Source of the DNA: Pyronema omphalodes
Lineage: Eukaryota > Ascomycota > Pezizomycetes > Pezizales > Pyronemataceae
Direction of reading: 5' to 3'
Length of the DNA: 64,000 nucleotides
NCBI GenBank assembly: GCA_024516155.1
Contig: JAJJXM010000021.1
Span: forward strand, 723,143 to 787,142
Of the stretch, positions 1 to 9,494 are shown piece after piece; positions within the stretch are counted from its first letter, which is position 1, and every line of letters starts with the position of its first letter. The notes beneath the pieces were generated by a model. That model ran no database searches and was not told the DNA's origin. It worked only from the letters and a program-made list of their open reading frames with translations. Position numbers and translations under genes: made by a program.

Positions 1-1
1 T

Positions 2-544
2 GCTCACGTTGTTGAAAATTTGGATGAAGAATTAAAGGGTCATAAAAAGAAGTCTTTGAAAGTACGGGAGGACCGTCACAAGGACAAAGGTAAACAAAAG
101 GAGACTGTGCGCCCGAAGGAGGTGCAGCACAAGGATACATTTAAGGATAAAAAGGACAAAAAAGGTTTTACAGGGAAAAAGGACAAAAAGTCTATCTTTG
201 CCTCAGGAAGGGAGGCTCTACAAAATGTTCCTCAGAGCGAAATCGACAAACACAAAAAGGATAAGGCTGACTGTTGGAGATGAGGACGATCTGGGCACAA
301 AATGTTTGATTGTTACGCTAAGAAGACAGTGGGAGGAACAGAGCTTTCTGGGGATGGCAAGGTTGCTTCTGCAAGAAAAAGGAAGCGTAATGATGATGAT
401 GATGAAAAGGAAGGGCAGGAGAAGCCTAAGGAACATAAGAAGACAAAGACCGCAGCAGTGCGGCAAGACGAGGATGAAATGATGGAAGACGCTCAGCCCA
501 GGATTTGGGAGATTGAGCAGAATGATGAGGAGTCGGATTTTTAA
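2..544 (+). pseudogene. GyA gag C-terminal part, broken
   Basis: This is the C-terminal part of gag, the capsid/nucleocapsid protein. It is lysine-rich, as in the intact copies of GyC and GyE, and ends in a CX2CX4HX4C zinc knuckle that would bind element RNA. The second knuckle cysteine is replaced by a TGA stop (281-283); the reading continues in the same frame (302-544) with the HKMFDC half of the knuckle. The natural stop is TAA at 542-544, directly after the GGATTTT heptamer (535-541). The 5' end is cut by the window edge. GyC reads TGC where this copy has TGA. Confidence 0.9.
535..541 (+). promoter_or_regulatory. Slippery heptamer GGATTTT at gag stop (family I)
   Basis: In the gag frame the end reads TCG GAT TTT TAA, so G GAT TTT sits immediately before the stop. 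Pol is open in the -1 frame from 529. GGAUUUU is a known -1 frameshift heptamer (red clover necrotic mosaic virus). The same seven bases and stop are at 35949-35955 in GyE and 27648-27654 (minus) in GyC. Confidence 0.7.
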
Positions 545-1772
545 GATCCTCTAGGGTTGCGTCACCTGAGGAGGAGGAATGTACATCTGACGCAGGAAAT
601 ATTATATGTTGTGGAACAAAGAGAAAATCAACAGACAACTTGGGGTCGATCAAGACAAAAAATCGACGAACCGACAATGGAACCTCTTCCAAGGGAATAA
701 CAAAGGAAGCCTTGGTTCCACCTTATGACGGGAAAAGACCAATAATCAACATGGTGTTGAATTGGTCAAAGAACAAATTTCGGACGGTGCGAGTCCTACT
801 TGATACAGGCTCCACCTCAGCTTTACTGGACAAAGGTTTTGTCCAAACTTACAAAATTCCTACTGTAAAGAGAGACCAGCCTCTTCAAATACGCAACTTC
901 AATAATGAGGTAGTTGCTGGAGCTGGAGAATTCTTTACAGTTCCTTTAATGCTGCAGCACAAACAGCACTTCGCAGCAGAATCCTTCTAAGTCGCCCCTC
1001 TTGACAGCGACTGCGATGTCATCCTCCCTTACTGGTGGATGGCAAAACATCAACCACTCAACATGTGGGGAGAAAGCAACAACATCTCCTTTACAACACC
1101 ACGTTGCACCGAACATTGTACTAAGGCTCAGGCCAGTACATTTTCACTTAAGGTTGACCGCTGCGTACTCGACCACCCTGGGGCCTCAGTTATAGGCCAT
1201 ATTTCAGCCGTTGCCACTAAGGAGGAATTATCAGAGGCACTTCAACAAGTCCCTGAGAAATTCCGTAAGTGGATCAACATTATGACCAAGGAAGCAGCAG
1301 ACAAGCTTCCTGAACACAAACCCTACGATCACGCCATAGATCTGAAGGAAGGAGAAACTCCTCCTTGAGGACCAGTTTATGCGCTCAATGAGGTTGAGCT
1401 GGAGACACTAAGAGAATGGTTGAAGGAAATGCTGAGGACAGGCAAGATTCGACCATCTAAATCTCCTGCCGCAGCACCAATTCTCTTTGTGCCAAAACCC
1501 CATGGGCGAGGTTTAAGGCTGTGGGTGGATTATAGGGGGATGAATAAAATAACAATCGCAAATCGCTACCCCCTCCCTCTGATGTCTGAATTACAAGACA
1601 GAGTAAGAGGAGCTAGGTTCTTCACGAAAATGGATTTGAAGAACGGTTATCATTTAATAAGGATTGAAGAAGGAGATGAGTGGAAAACTGCTTTTAGATG
1701 CAGGTATGGGCTATACGAATTTTTGGTAATGCCTTTTGGCTTAAGCAATGCACCGGCCACATTCCAAGATAT

Positions 1773-1847
1773 GATGAATCATATCTTTAGGGACATGTTG
1801 GATAGGGTTAGGGTTAGATGAATCATATCTTTAGGGACATGTTGGAT
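1773..1847 (+). repeat. 31-bp duplication flanking a telomeric-repeat insert in GyA RT
   Basis: A 31-bp segment of the RT gene (1773-1803) is repeated at 1817-1847. Between the copies are 13 bp (1804-1816), AGGGTTAGGGTTA, two units of the TTAGGG telomere repeat. GyE has the single uninterrupted segment. GyC carries the same structure at 26350-26424. Confidence 0.97.
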
Positions 1848-2198
1848 CAGGGAGTAATTGCTTATATTGATGATGTTCTTATTTACGCGGAAACAGAGGA
1901 GGAACATGATAAATTGGTTGAGGAAGTCTTGAAAAGACTGGAAGAAAATGGGCTGGTAATATCTCCGGAAAAATGTGTTTGGGGGACAAACAAAGTGGAA
2001 TTTTTGGGTTATATCATCAGCGGAAAGGGAATAGAAATGGCAAAGGACAAAGTGGAAACCGTCCTGGTTTGGGAACCTCCTAAATCCTTGAAAGAGACAC
2101 AAGGCTTTCTTGGATTTGCGAACTTCTATCGCCGATTCATAAAGGACTTCTCAAGAATTTGTCGTCCTCTTACTGAATCTACCAAGGGCGATCCAAAG

Positions 2199-3288
2199 TG
2201 TAACGGCGAACAAGGGAGAGATAGCTGACGGAGAACCTGGGGGCTCTTCTCAATTATTCACTCTTGAGTTCAATGGATATATCCTTATAATAACTTCAAC
2301 GTTAGAAACTCTTAAGCTGTGTCTAGCATCAACTTAAAGACTTTCTGTGTTTAGAAGTTAAGGAAATAAACAAAGATTTCAAGGGACAAAGAGATCCAAA
2401 GACGGGGACGAGAACGAGGACGTAAACAAAGATTTCGACAAAGTATTTGAATTTGTAAATAAACAAATAACTGTGTAAGGAGAAAAGAAAAACAAAATAA
2501 ACAAACAAAGAAACAATCCTCTTATATACAATTTTTCCTCCTTACACGCCGAGCCACTACTTGCAGAATTTTCCCGAAAAATAACTAAGTAAACAACGCG
2601 GTCGCGGTTGCGCGTTCTAGACGCGCTAACGCGTTCGTACCAAATTAGCGTGTTTGCGTGCACAGCCTCGTCGCGCGCTCGTTAGCGTATCTCGCGTGCG
2701 CGATAGCGTAACTCGCGTGCGCGGTAGCGTACTTCGCGTGCGCGCTAGCGTAACCCTAAGCGTAGTCACGCGCGCGCTTCTGTAACCCTCATCGTGCGCG
2801 TGCGTCCGTAACCCTAACCCTAGCTGTGCGCGTACGGTCACAAACCTAACCCTAGTTTGTGTGCGTGCGGGTGCAACCCTAACCTGATAAGGTCACATGA
2901 CTAGATCTTATCTTATCGATAAGATGATCGTGCCCTAGCCCTAGTCACGTGTGCGCACATTAGTAGACCAGTGCGCGTGCATACTGATCTACTATTGATT
3001 AGAACACGTGACCGATCTTATCTAATCGGATAAGATGATCGGTAGACCGTAGGTATGGAATTTCCGAAAAGGGATCCGAGCTGACCCCTAACCCTGGGGG
3101 TAAGTCACGTGACCTTTTTGACAATTTGGGAGTTGAGCGTAACCCTAACCCAGGCGAGTGACGAGTGATGATCGAAGACCGAAGGATAATAGAAATAAAT
3201 AAACAAACGAGTGCTGGATAATGAAGCGAATGATAATAGGTGAATGAATGACGAGGAGGGGGAAGGTAATAATTCTCGAGCCGTGACA
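2199..3288 (-). repeat. GyB 3' LTR (1090 bp)
   Basis: TG...CA repeat matching 8406-9494. Directly after it on the plus strand, GGATCCCCCTT (3289-3299) is the reverse complement of the polypurine tract. The sequence holds a 21-bp GC-rich tandem repeat, scattered CCCTAA units, GATA-box palindromes (around 2907-2930 and 3020-3045) and several CACGTG sites. Confidence 0.95.
2691..2753. repeat. Three-unit 21-bp tandem repeat in family II LTR
   Basis: Units 2691-2711, 2712-2732 and 2733-2753 share the core TCGCGTGCGCGNTAGCGTA. The GyB 5' LTR has the same three; the GyB2 LTR (54616-54660) has two. It lies in U3, upstream of the TATA box in the sense direction, so it may be an enhancer array. Confidence 0.85.
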
Positions 3289-3327
3289 GGATCCCCCTTC
3301 TTGGACTGAGCTCCGGCGAAGTAACTT

Positions 3328-6300
3328 CTAAGATAAGTTGGGGAGGGGTCCCGGTTTATCGGGGTACTTTTTATGAAAGTCGTCAACGGCTTTACTGTCG
3401 GAATGGAGTTCGGCGGGTTCCCAATCGGGCATATCGTATCCAACCCATTTGACCATATACTGAAGTTTCTTCCGGTGAATTCGGGAGTCGAGGATAGCTT
3501 CGATGAAGTATTCGTCTTCACCGTCGATTTCCACCGGGGGTGGTGGGTCTGATTGTTGACCGGGGTAGGGGTCATTCGCAGCGGGTTCCAATAAAGAAAC
3601 ATGTTGAACGTTGTGGCATTTCATTGTCGGAGGTAGTTCTAATCGATAGGCATAGGGGGATACTTTGGCGATAATCTTGAGGGGTCCGTAACGTTTGTTG
3701 TCTAATTTCCGGGAGGGTCGACGGGTTTTCCAATTACGGGCATTCATCCATACCAGATCTCCGGGCTGATAATTCGGTGACGGGAGTCGATGTTTATCGG
3801 CATTCTCTTGATAACGTAGATTAGCTCTATTGATCTCAGCTCGTAAATGGTTATGGATTTCGGCGAGGGTTTTCGAAGTTGTGAGGGCCCGTCGATCGTT
3901 TACATCGTTCGTAGCTGCTGGAAGTAAATCGAATTGGCAACGGGGGTCGAATCCTTTATTAGCAAAGAACGGGGAAGTTCCCGTTGTCTCGGATGCTTGG
4001 TTATTCGCAGCGAATTCCGCTAATGGTAGCCAGTCAGCCCAATCGTCTTGAAGATAGTTGACGTGGGCTCGAAGGTATTGTTCCATAATGGCGTTCATTC
4101 GTTCTGTTTGGCCGTCCGTTTGGGGATGGAATGCTGTAGATAATCGAGGCTCGATTCCCAAACGTCGACAGAGATTCTTCCAAAACAAAGCAGCGAATTG
4201 GGGTCCTCGATCAGAGATAATGGTAAGAGGGAGTCCATGCAATCGAAAGATGTGGGTAATAAACAAAGACGATAATTCCTTTGCGTCGATGTCTGTTCGA
4301 CAGGCAATCAGGTGTCGTTCTTTGGTTAATCTATCCACAACTACCGAAATTGCATCACACCCATTGGACCACGGTAATCCTGTTACGAAGTCCATTGATA
4401 TGTCCTGCCAGGGTCTTTCTGGAATAGGTAGTGGACGTAGGATACCAAACGGGGCATGTCTGGTAGGTTTCGAACGTTGGCAGGTATGACAATTTCGAAT
4501 ATATCTTTCCACGTCTGTCCTCATCTGGGGCCACGTATAGGTTCTTGAGAGGTATTCTAATGTTTTAGATCTACCTGGGTGTCCAGCCGTAGGAGAGTCG
4601 TGGTGTTGTTGCATTAGGTGTAATCGTAGAGGTTCGTAATTCGGGACCCATAAACATCCCCGGTAGAGTAAACGGTTATTGTTTACTGTACATTCAGCTA
4701 ATGTAATGTCTTTACAATAACGAGTGTTATTGTTTAGCATTTCAATACCCTTAGTAGGGAATGGGTCTTTCTCGTAGGCTTCCGTGAAGAGCTGGGATAA
4801 GGTGGGGTTTGTTTGTTGTGGGTCCGGTATTACGGTTTGTTGCGAATTCGTTATTGTTTGTTGATTACTGGGGGTAACAGCCGCAACGTGAAGGATATTC
4901 TCTGGCTTAATGATCGTTGTGTGGTTCTCTAGGGAGCGTTCATCCCCCTCTTTAGGCAGATCTCCGGATCGACGAGTCTGTGCGTCTGGTTTACCGCCTG
5001 CGGTACCGGGGCGGTAAACAATCTTAAAATTAAACTGAGACAAGAACTGGGACCAACGGGCTTGACGGCGGTTCAAGAGCTTTGTCGAAGTGAAATATTC
5101 CAGATTCTTATGATCTGACAGTACTCGAATGGGGTTAATAACAGATTGTAATTCGGGACGCCATTCTTCGAAGGCCCGGACGATAGCCATGAGTTCTTTA
5201 TCGTATATCTCATAATTACATTCGGCGGGGGAATGTTTCTTTGAGAAGTAAGCAATAGGATGTAAGATTCCTTCGTCATCATATTGAGAAAGAACTCCGG
5301 CGGAGACATAATCAGAAGCATCGGTTTCGACAATAACATCCCGGTCTGGGTCGAAACGAGCCAAAACGGGGGCGGATGTAAATGTTGATTTCAATTCCTC
5401 AAAGGCCTGTTGTTGGGATTCCGACCAGACGAAAGGAACTCCTTTACGTGTGAGTAACGTGAGAGGTTGGACTATTTTTGAATAGTTCTTAACGAAACGT
5501 CGATAGAAGTTTGCAAACCCCAAAAACGCTCTAACATCTTTGAGGTTCCGGGGAGATTCCCAATCTCGAACTGCAGAAATCTTCTCAGGGTCCATCTTTA
5601 TACCTTCTGTACTAATGATGAGTCCTAAGTATTATACTTCCTTCTGGTGGAACTCGCATTTCTCTGGTTTGAGATGTAACCCTGCTTTTTCGAATGCTTC
5701 GAGGATCAATTTAACATGTTGTTTATGTTCTTCGAGATTATCCGAATAGATCAGGGTGTCATCCAAATAGGCAGTACAGAATCGATCAAGGTAAGGTGCC
5801 AATACGTCGTTAATGAAGTTCTGAAACGTAGCAGGGGCATTGGTAAGTCCGAAGGGCATAACCAATGATTCGAATAATCCGTACCGGGTACGAAAAGCGG
5901 TTTTCCATTCTTCCCCATTTGCCATACGTATTAAGTTATACGCTCCCCTAATGTCGAGCTTAGTGAACCACTTAGCTCTTGAAAGGTTCATTACGGTATC
6001 CTGCATCAGGGGAAGAGGGTAGCGATTCTTGATCGTTCCGGCGTTGATTCCACGATAATCGACCACCAAACGTAATGAACCATCGCCTTTCTTTACGAAA
6101 AGAATGGGAGCGGCCGCTGGGGACGAGGAGGCACGGATGAAACCTTTGGTGAGGTTCTCATCTAACCAACGTTTCAATTCCTCCAACTCTGGACGTGATA
6201 GGGAGTAAAGGGGGCCGAAGGGAGGCTGAAAATCATCGACGAGTGATATCTTGTGATCCGACGGTCGATGGGGCGGTAACTTATCGGCGTTGACTTTTTC

Positions 6301-7185
6301 GAAGATTCCCAAGTACTGGTGGTATTCGGGTGGTACAATAGTTTTAAGATCCGGTTCCTCTTTCTCTGGTTGAAGAGCTGTGGTGATTTCATTCAAAGAT
6401 AAGGAGAATTGTTCGACTTTTCCGTAACGGTTGTTGGCATTGTTTACAATTCGTCGAAACGTCGTAGCTGAAATGGCACAGATCTTATTCTGTTGTTTCG
6501 GAGCAATACCCTTAACAGGGGTGGGTGTTAACGTGGTTCGGTGGGGGAGGCAGTTCGGTGATGAGAATTTGATATCGTTATCGGCGAAGTTTATTGTAAC
6601 ATCGTGTTTACGAAGCCATGGGATTCCTAAAACGAGGGGATAATGACCAAACCGAGTAACGTAGGCAGTTAGTAATTCATGATGGTCTCCTATTGTACAT
6701 TCAACTTCAACGTATTCGGTGATGTCTCCTGATGAAATAGGTCGTCCATCAATTACTTCGACCATTTTGGGGTTTTTCAATTGATAACGGGGGAAGTTGT
6801 GTTGGCGTGCGAAGTCTTCGTTCATGAAGGAAATTCCTGTGCATCCGCAGTCTACGAGAGCATGAGTATCGATTTTGGTATTGTGTTCAGTTAGTGTACA
6901 TGGCACGACCAAATGATTCCCATCCAATTCGTTTTCTTGTTTACTTGACAAAGAACTAGCGGATACATAAACGATTTCCTGAGATGAAACGAAAGACGAG
7001 GCAGGGGCTGGTCCAACAACAGAGCCAACAGGCTGTTGATGGACTACTCTTTTCCCTGGTCGACGTCGGGGTTTGTTGGGATATCCAAAACCTGGGCGGC
7101 GGCTAGGCGAATCTTGCGGGAGTTGTTTGCTGCCAACGTAGAACATTCGTTCTTGAAATGATCGGCTGATCCACAATAAAGACAA
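3328..7185 (-). pseudogene. GyB pol: protease, RT, RNase H, integrase, chromodomain; one stop codon
   Basis: Polyprotein in -1 relative to gag. In order: aspartic protease with VDCGCTG (Cys in the place usually held by Ser or Thr), RT with [18 protein letters not shown] and YLDD, RNase H with VETDASD and YDKELMAIV, an integrase zinc region (HH...CHTCQ), the integrase core (DFVTGLP, ISDRGPQ, QTDGQTER), a GPY-like module and a C-terminal chromodomain (EAILDSR...VKWVGYDMPDWEP). The two open parts, 5632-7185 and 3328-5595, are in one frame, separated by TAA at 5632-5634 where GyB2 has AAG. Apart from this codon it looks intact. Confidence 0.95.
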
Positions 7186-8162
7186 AGTCCCTTAGCCATT
7201 CGTTCATCACGACGGCGTTGGTTCTGAGCCTTTTGGGAAGCTGATAGGTCCATGGGGGCCGATCCGTAATTACCACTGTTGGTATTCGTTGGGTGGGACG
7301 CCGGGCGAGACGGCGTGGAGCTGGAACGACTGGGGACCGAAGAAACGTGCCGCTTTGTGGTGTTTGAATGAGCTCGAATTCTATAATCCAGCTTCATACA
7401 AAGATCCACAAATTTGGTGAAGTTCTGAGGTTCTTCGGCTTGGTAAACAAGACTGGTCTGAAGGTCTCGAGAGAGCCCACGCTTCAGAGCAGCCTTCTTT
7501 GCGTTTTCGTCGTAGTTCAAGATAGCCATTAATCGTTGGAACTCTGCGTAGTATTGGCTAAACTCACGGTTGCCCTGTTGAAGTTTATCCAATTCCGCAG
7601 ATGCAGTACCAACTTGATCAGGATCTCCGAAGGCAGCTTCCAGAATTGTAATGAGAGCCTCAACGTCCTTAAGCTTAATCTTATCTGTAAGGAAGTAGGG
7701 TTGAATTTGATTCTGAGCGTTGCCTTTGAGATATCCATAAGTATAACGTAGCTTATGTTGATCATCGGTAAAACGGGAGGAGTCTCCGGCGAGCTTGGCT
7801 CTGACCTTCGAGATGAAGTTCAAGAGTTCCTTGCGTTCACCAGAGAACTCAGGTGGATGAGGTAATTCGATGGGACGGGTATTCGGAAGGGGACCGTTCT
7901 TCGTAAGGGCTTGTAGGAGTCGAACGGAGGCGTTGGCGCTTTCGAGATCCCTTTCCAAATCGGTAATTCGTTGAGCGTAGAGGGAGTTGTCCTTTCGAGC
8001 TTCTGTGAGTTCGGCTCGGAGGTCGTCCCTCAGTTGACAGTCTCGTTCGTATTCTTTTACGGCGTTGCGGACCAATTTGATCTTCGTGGGGTCCTGTTCG
8101 ACCTCTAACCTTTCAGCTTCGTTGAGGTACAGGGCCACGACGACCTTGTTGTTTTGGTCCAT
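7044..8162 (-). CDS. GyB gag (372 aa)
   Basis: This is the capsid/nucleocapsid protein of GyB. The N-terminal half has heptad-like charged stretches. The middle holds the retrotransposon gag domain (LPHPPEFSGER...LDKLQQGNREFSQYYAEF). A CX2CX4HX4C zinc knuckle (CLYCGSADHFKNEC) lies near residues 325-338. The start at 8160-8162 follows a leader of about 240 bp from the 5' LTR. The frame ends TAG at 7044-7046, one codon after a canonical GGGAAAA heptamer, and overlaps the pol frame by about 140 bp. No defects were seen. Confidence 0.93.
   Translation of the reverse strand: MDQNNKVVVALYLNEAERLEVEQDPTKIKLVRNAVKEYERDCQLRDDLRAELTEARKDNSLYAQRITDLERDLESANASVRLLQALTKNGPLPNTRPIELPHPPEFSGERKELLNFISKVRAKLAGDSSRFTDDQHKLRYTYGYLKGNAQNQIQPYFLTDKIKLKDVEALITILEAAFGDPDQVGTASAELDKLQQGNREFSQYYAEFQRLMAILNYDENAKKAALKRGLSRDLQTSLVYQAEEPQNFTKFVDLCMKLDYRIRAHSNTTKRHVSSVPSRSSSTPSRPASHPTNTNSGNYGSAPMDLSASQKAQNQRRRDERMAKGLCLYCGSADHFKNECSTLAANNSRKIRLAAAQVLDIPTNPDVDQGKE
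7050..7056 (-). promoter_or_regulatory. Slippery heptamer GGGAAAA (GyB gag-pol)
   Basis: The gag frame on the minus strand reads CAG GGA AAA GAG TAG. G GGA AAA fits the X XXY YYZ rule in the correct frame, and a -1 slip continues directly into the open pol frame (K-R-V-V-H). A structure stimulating slippage downstream was not assessed. Confidence 0.8.
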
Positions 8163-8391
8163 TTCGAGGGATTAACGGAGGTGCCAGATGTTGGTTTCGT
8201 CGTTATATTGAATTCGAGTTGCTGCGTATTCGTTTCCGAGTTGTCGAGCAATTTCGATTTCGTCAAGGACGACGGGGTTTTCGAGGGAACGGAAGATCGG
8301 TAATAGATTGATGAATTCGTAGAACCAGAGGTTGTGAAGCATGTAAAGCTTGTTGTAATCGAGAGTTGACGGTAGAGCCGGCAGGTCTTGA

Positions 8392-8403
8392 TTACACAGT
8401 TAT
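8392..8403 (-). other. GyB primer-binding site complementary to its own LTR
   Basis: In element sense, two bases after the 5' LTR, comes ATAACTGTGTAA. It is perfectly complementary over 12 nt to the LTR segment at 8674-8685. That LTR segment lies 50 nt downstream of a TATATAAG box (8728-8735), where a transcript would start. This is the Tf1/sushi self-priming layout rather than a tRNA primer site. Confidence 0.75.
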
Positions 8404-8405
8404 GT

Positions 8406-9494
8406 TGTAACGGCCAACAAGGGAGAGATAGCTGACGGAGAACCTGGGGGCTCTTCTCAATTATTCATTCGTGAGTTCAATGGATATATCCTTATAATAA
8501 CTTCAACGTTAGAAACTCTTAAGCTGTGTCTAGCATCAACTTAAAGACTTTCTGTGTTTAGAAGTTAAGGAAATAAACAAAGATTTCAAGGGACAAAGAG
8601 ATCCAAAGACGGGGACGAGAACGAGGACGTAAACAAAGATTTCGACAAAGTATTTGAATTTGTAAATAAACAAATAACTGTGTAAGGAGAAAAGAAAAAC
8701 AAAATAAACAAACAAAGAAACAATCCTCTTATATACAATTTTTCCTCCTTACACGCCGAGCCACTACTTGCAGAATTTTCCCGAAAGGAACTAAGTAAAC
8801 AACGCGGTCGCGGTTGCGCGTTCTAGACGCGCTAACGCGTTCGTACCAAATTAGCGTGTTTGCGTGCACAGCCTCGTCGCGCGCTCGTTAGCGTATCTCG
8901 CGTGCGCGATAGCGTAACTCGCGTGCGCGGTAGCGTACTTCGCGTGCGCGCTAGCGTAACCCTAAGCGTAGTCACGCGCGCGCTTCTGTAACCCTAATCG
9001 TGCGCGTGCGTCCGTAACCCTAACCCTAGCTGTGCGCGTACGGTCACAAACCTAACCCTAGTTTGTGTGCGTGCGGGTGCAACCCTAACCTGATAAGGTC
9101 ACATGACTAGATCTTATCTTATCGATAAGATGATCGTGCCCTAGCCCTAGTCACGTGTGCGCACATTAGTAGACCAGTGCGCGTGCATACTGATCTACTA
9201 TTGATTAGAACACGTGACCGATCTTATCTAATCGGATAAGATGATCGGTAGACCGTAGGTATGGAATTTCCGAAAAGGGATCCGAGCTGACCCCTAACCC
9301 TGGGGGTAAGTCACGTGACCTTTTTGACAATTTGGGAATTGAGCGTAACCCTAACCCATGCGAGTGACGAGTGATGATCGAAGACCGAAGGATAATAGAA
9401 ATAAATAAACAAACGAGTGCTGGATAATGAAGCGAATGATAATAGGTGAATGAATGACGAGGAGGGGGAAGGTAATAATTCTCGAGCCTTGACA
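8406..9494 (-). repeat. GyB 5' LTR (1089 bp)
   Basis: TG...CA copy of 2199-3288 with a few substitutions. It has TATATAAG (sense) at 8728-8735, the candidate transcript start near 8685, the 21-bp tandem repeat and telomere-like CCCTAA units. Its 3' flank CAAAG (9495-9499) is the target duplication. Confidence 0.95.

Larger units (their letters stand above)
1..2198 (+). mobile_element. GyA, left part: family I Ty3/Gypsy chromovirus, truncated by window edge
   Basis: This is the left part of a Ty3/Gypsy element on the plus strand: gag C-terminus, then protease and reverse transcriptase of pol. It stops at 2198, where GyB is inserted, and resumes at 9500 in the same reading frame. The CAAAG at 2194-2198 is repeated at 9495-9499 as the target duplication of GyB. 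The 5' LTR is outside the window. It belongs to the same family as GyC and GyE, and nearly identical DNA to GyC was seen where compared (3 differences in about 240 bp around 9521-9760). Several nonsense codons show it is dead. Confidence 0.93.
529..2198 (+). pseudogene. GyA pol, first part: protease and reverse transcriptase, broken
   Basis: The pol frame is open from 529, in -1 relative to gag. The aspartic protease motif LLDTGST lies near 810, followed by the reverse transcriptase with [18 protein letters not shown] and YIDDVLIYAETEEEHD. Lesions are a TAA at 988-990, a TGA at 1366-1368 (a Trp codon in GyC and GyE), and a 44-bp insertion at about 1804-1847 that shifts the frame just before the YIDD catalytic box. 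Downstream of the insertion the frame is 1818-2198. The frame then resumes at 9500, beyond GyB. It cannot encode an active polymerase. Confidence 0.93.
2199..9494 (-). mobile_element. GyB: complete family II Ty3/Gypsy chromovirus
   Basis: This is a full-length element on the minus strand: 5' LTR 8406-9494, leader with primer-binding region, gag 7044-8162, pol 3328-7185, polypurine tract next to 3288, 3' LTR 2199-3288. The LTRs begin TG and end CA. Target duplication CAAAG flanks it (2194-2198, 9495-9499), so it landed in the pol gene of GyA after GyA was in place. One nonsense codon in pol (5632-5634) is the only obvious lesion. Confidence 0.96.

Noticed and set aside
2626..2841. Arg/Thr-rich frame in family II LTR
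   Set aside because: It follows from the 21-bp GC-rich tandem repeat and is disrupted in GyB2.
2752..3150. A true telomere end in this region
   Set aside because: The CCCTAA units are isolated or paired and lie inside an LTR with a complete element on one side and its duplicated target on the other.
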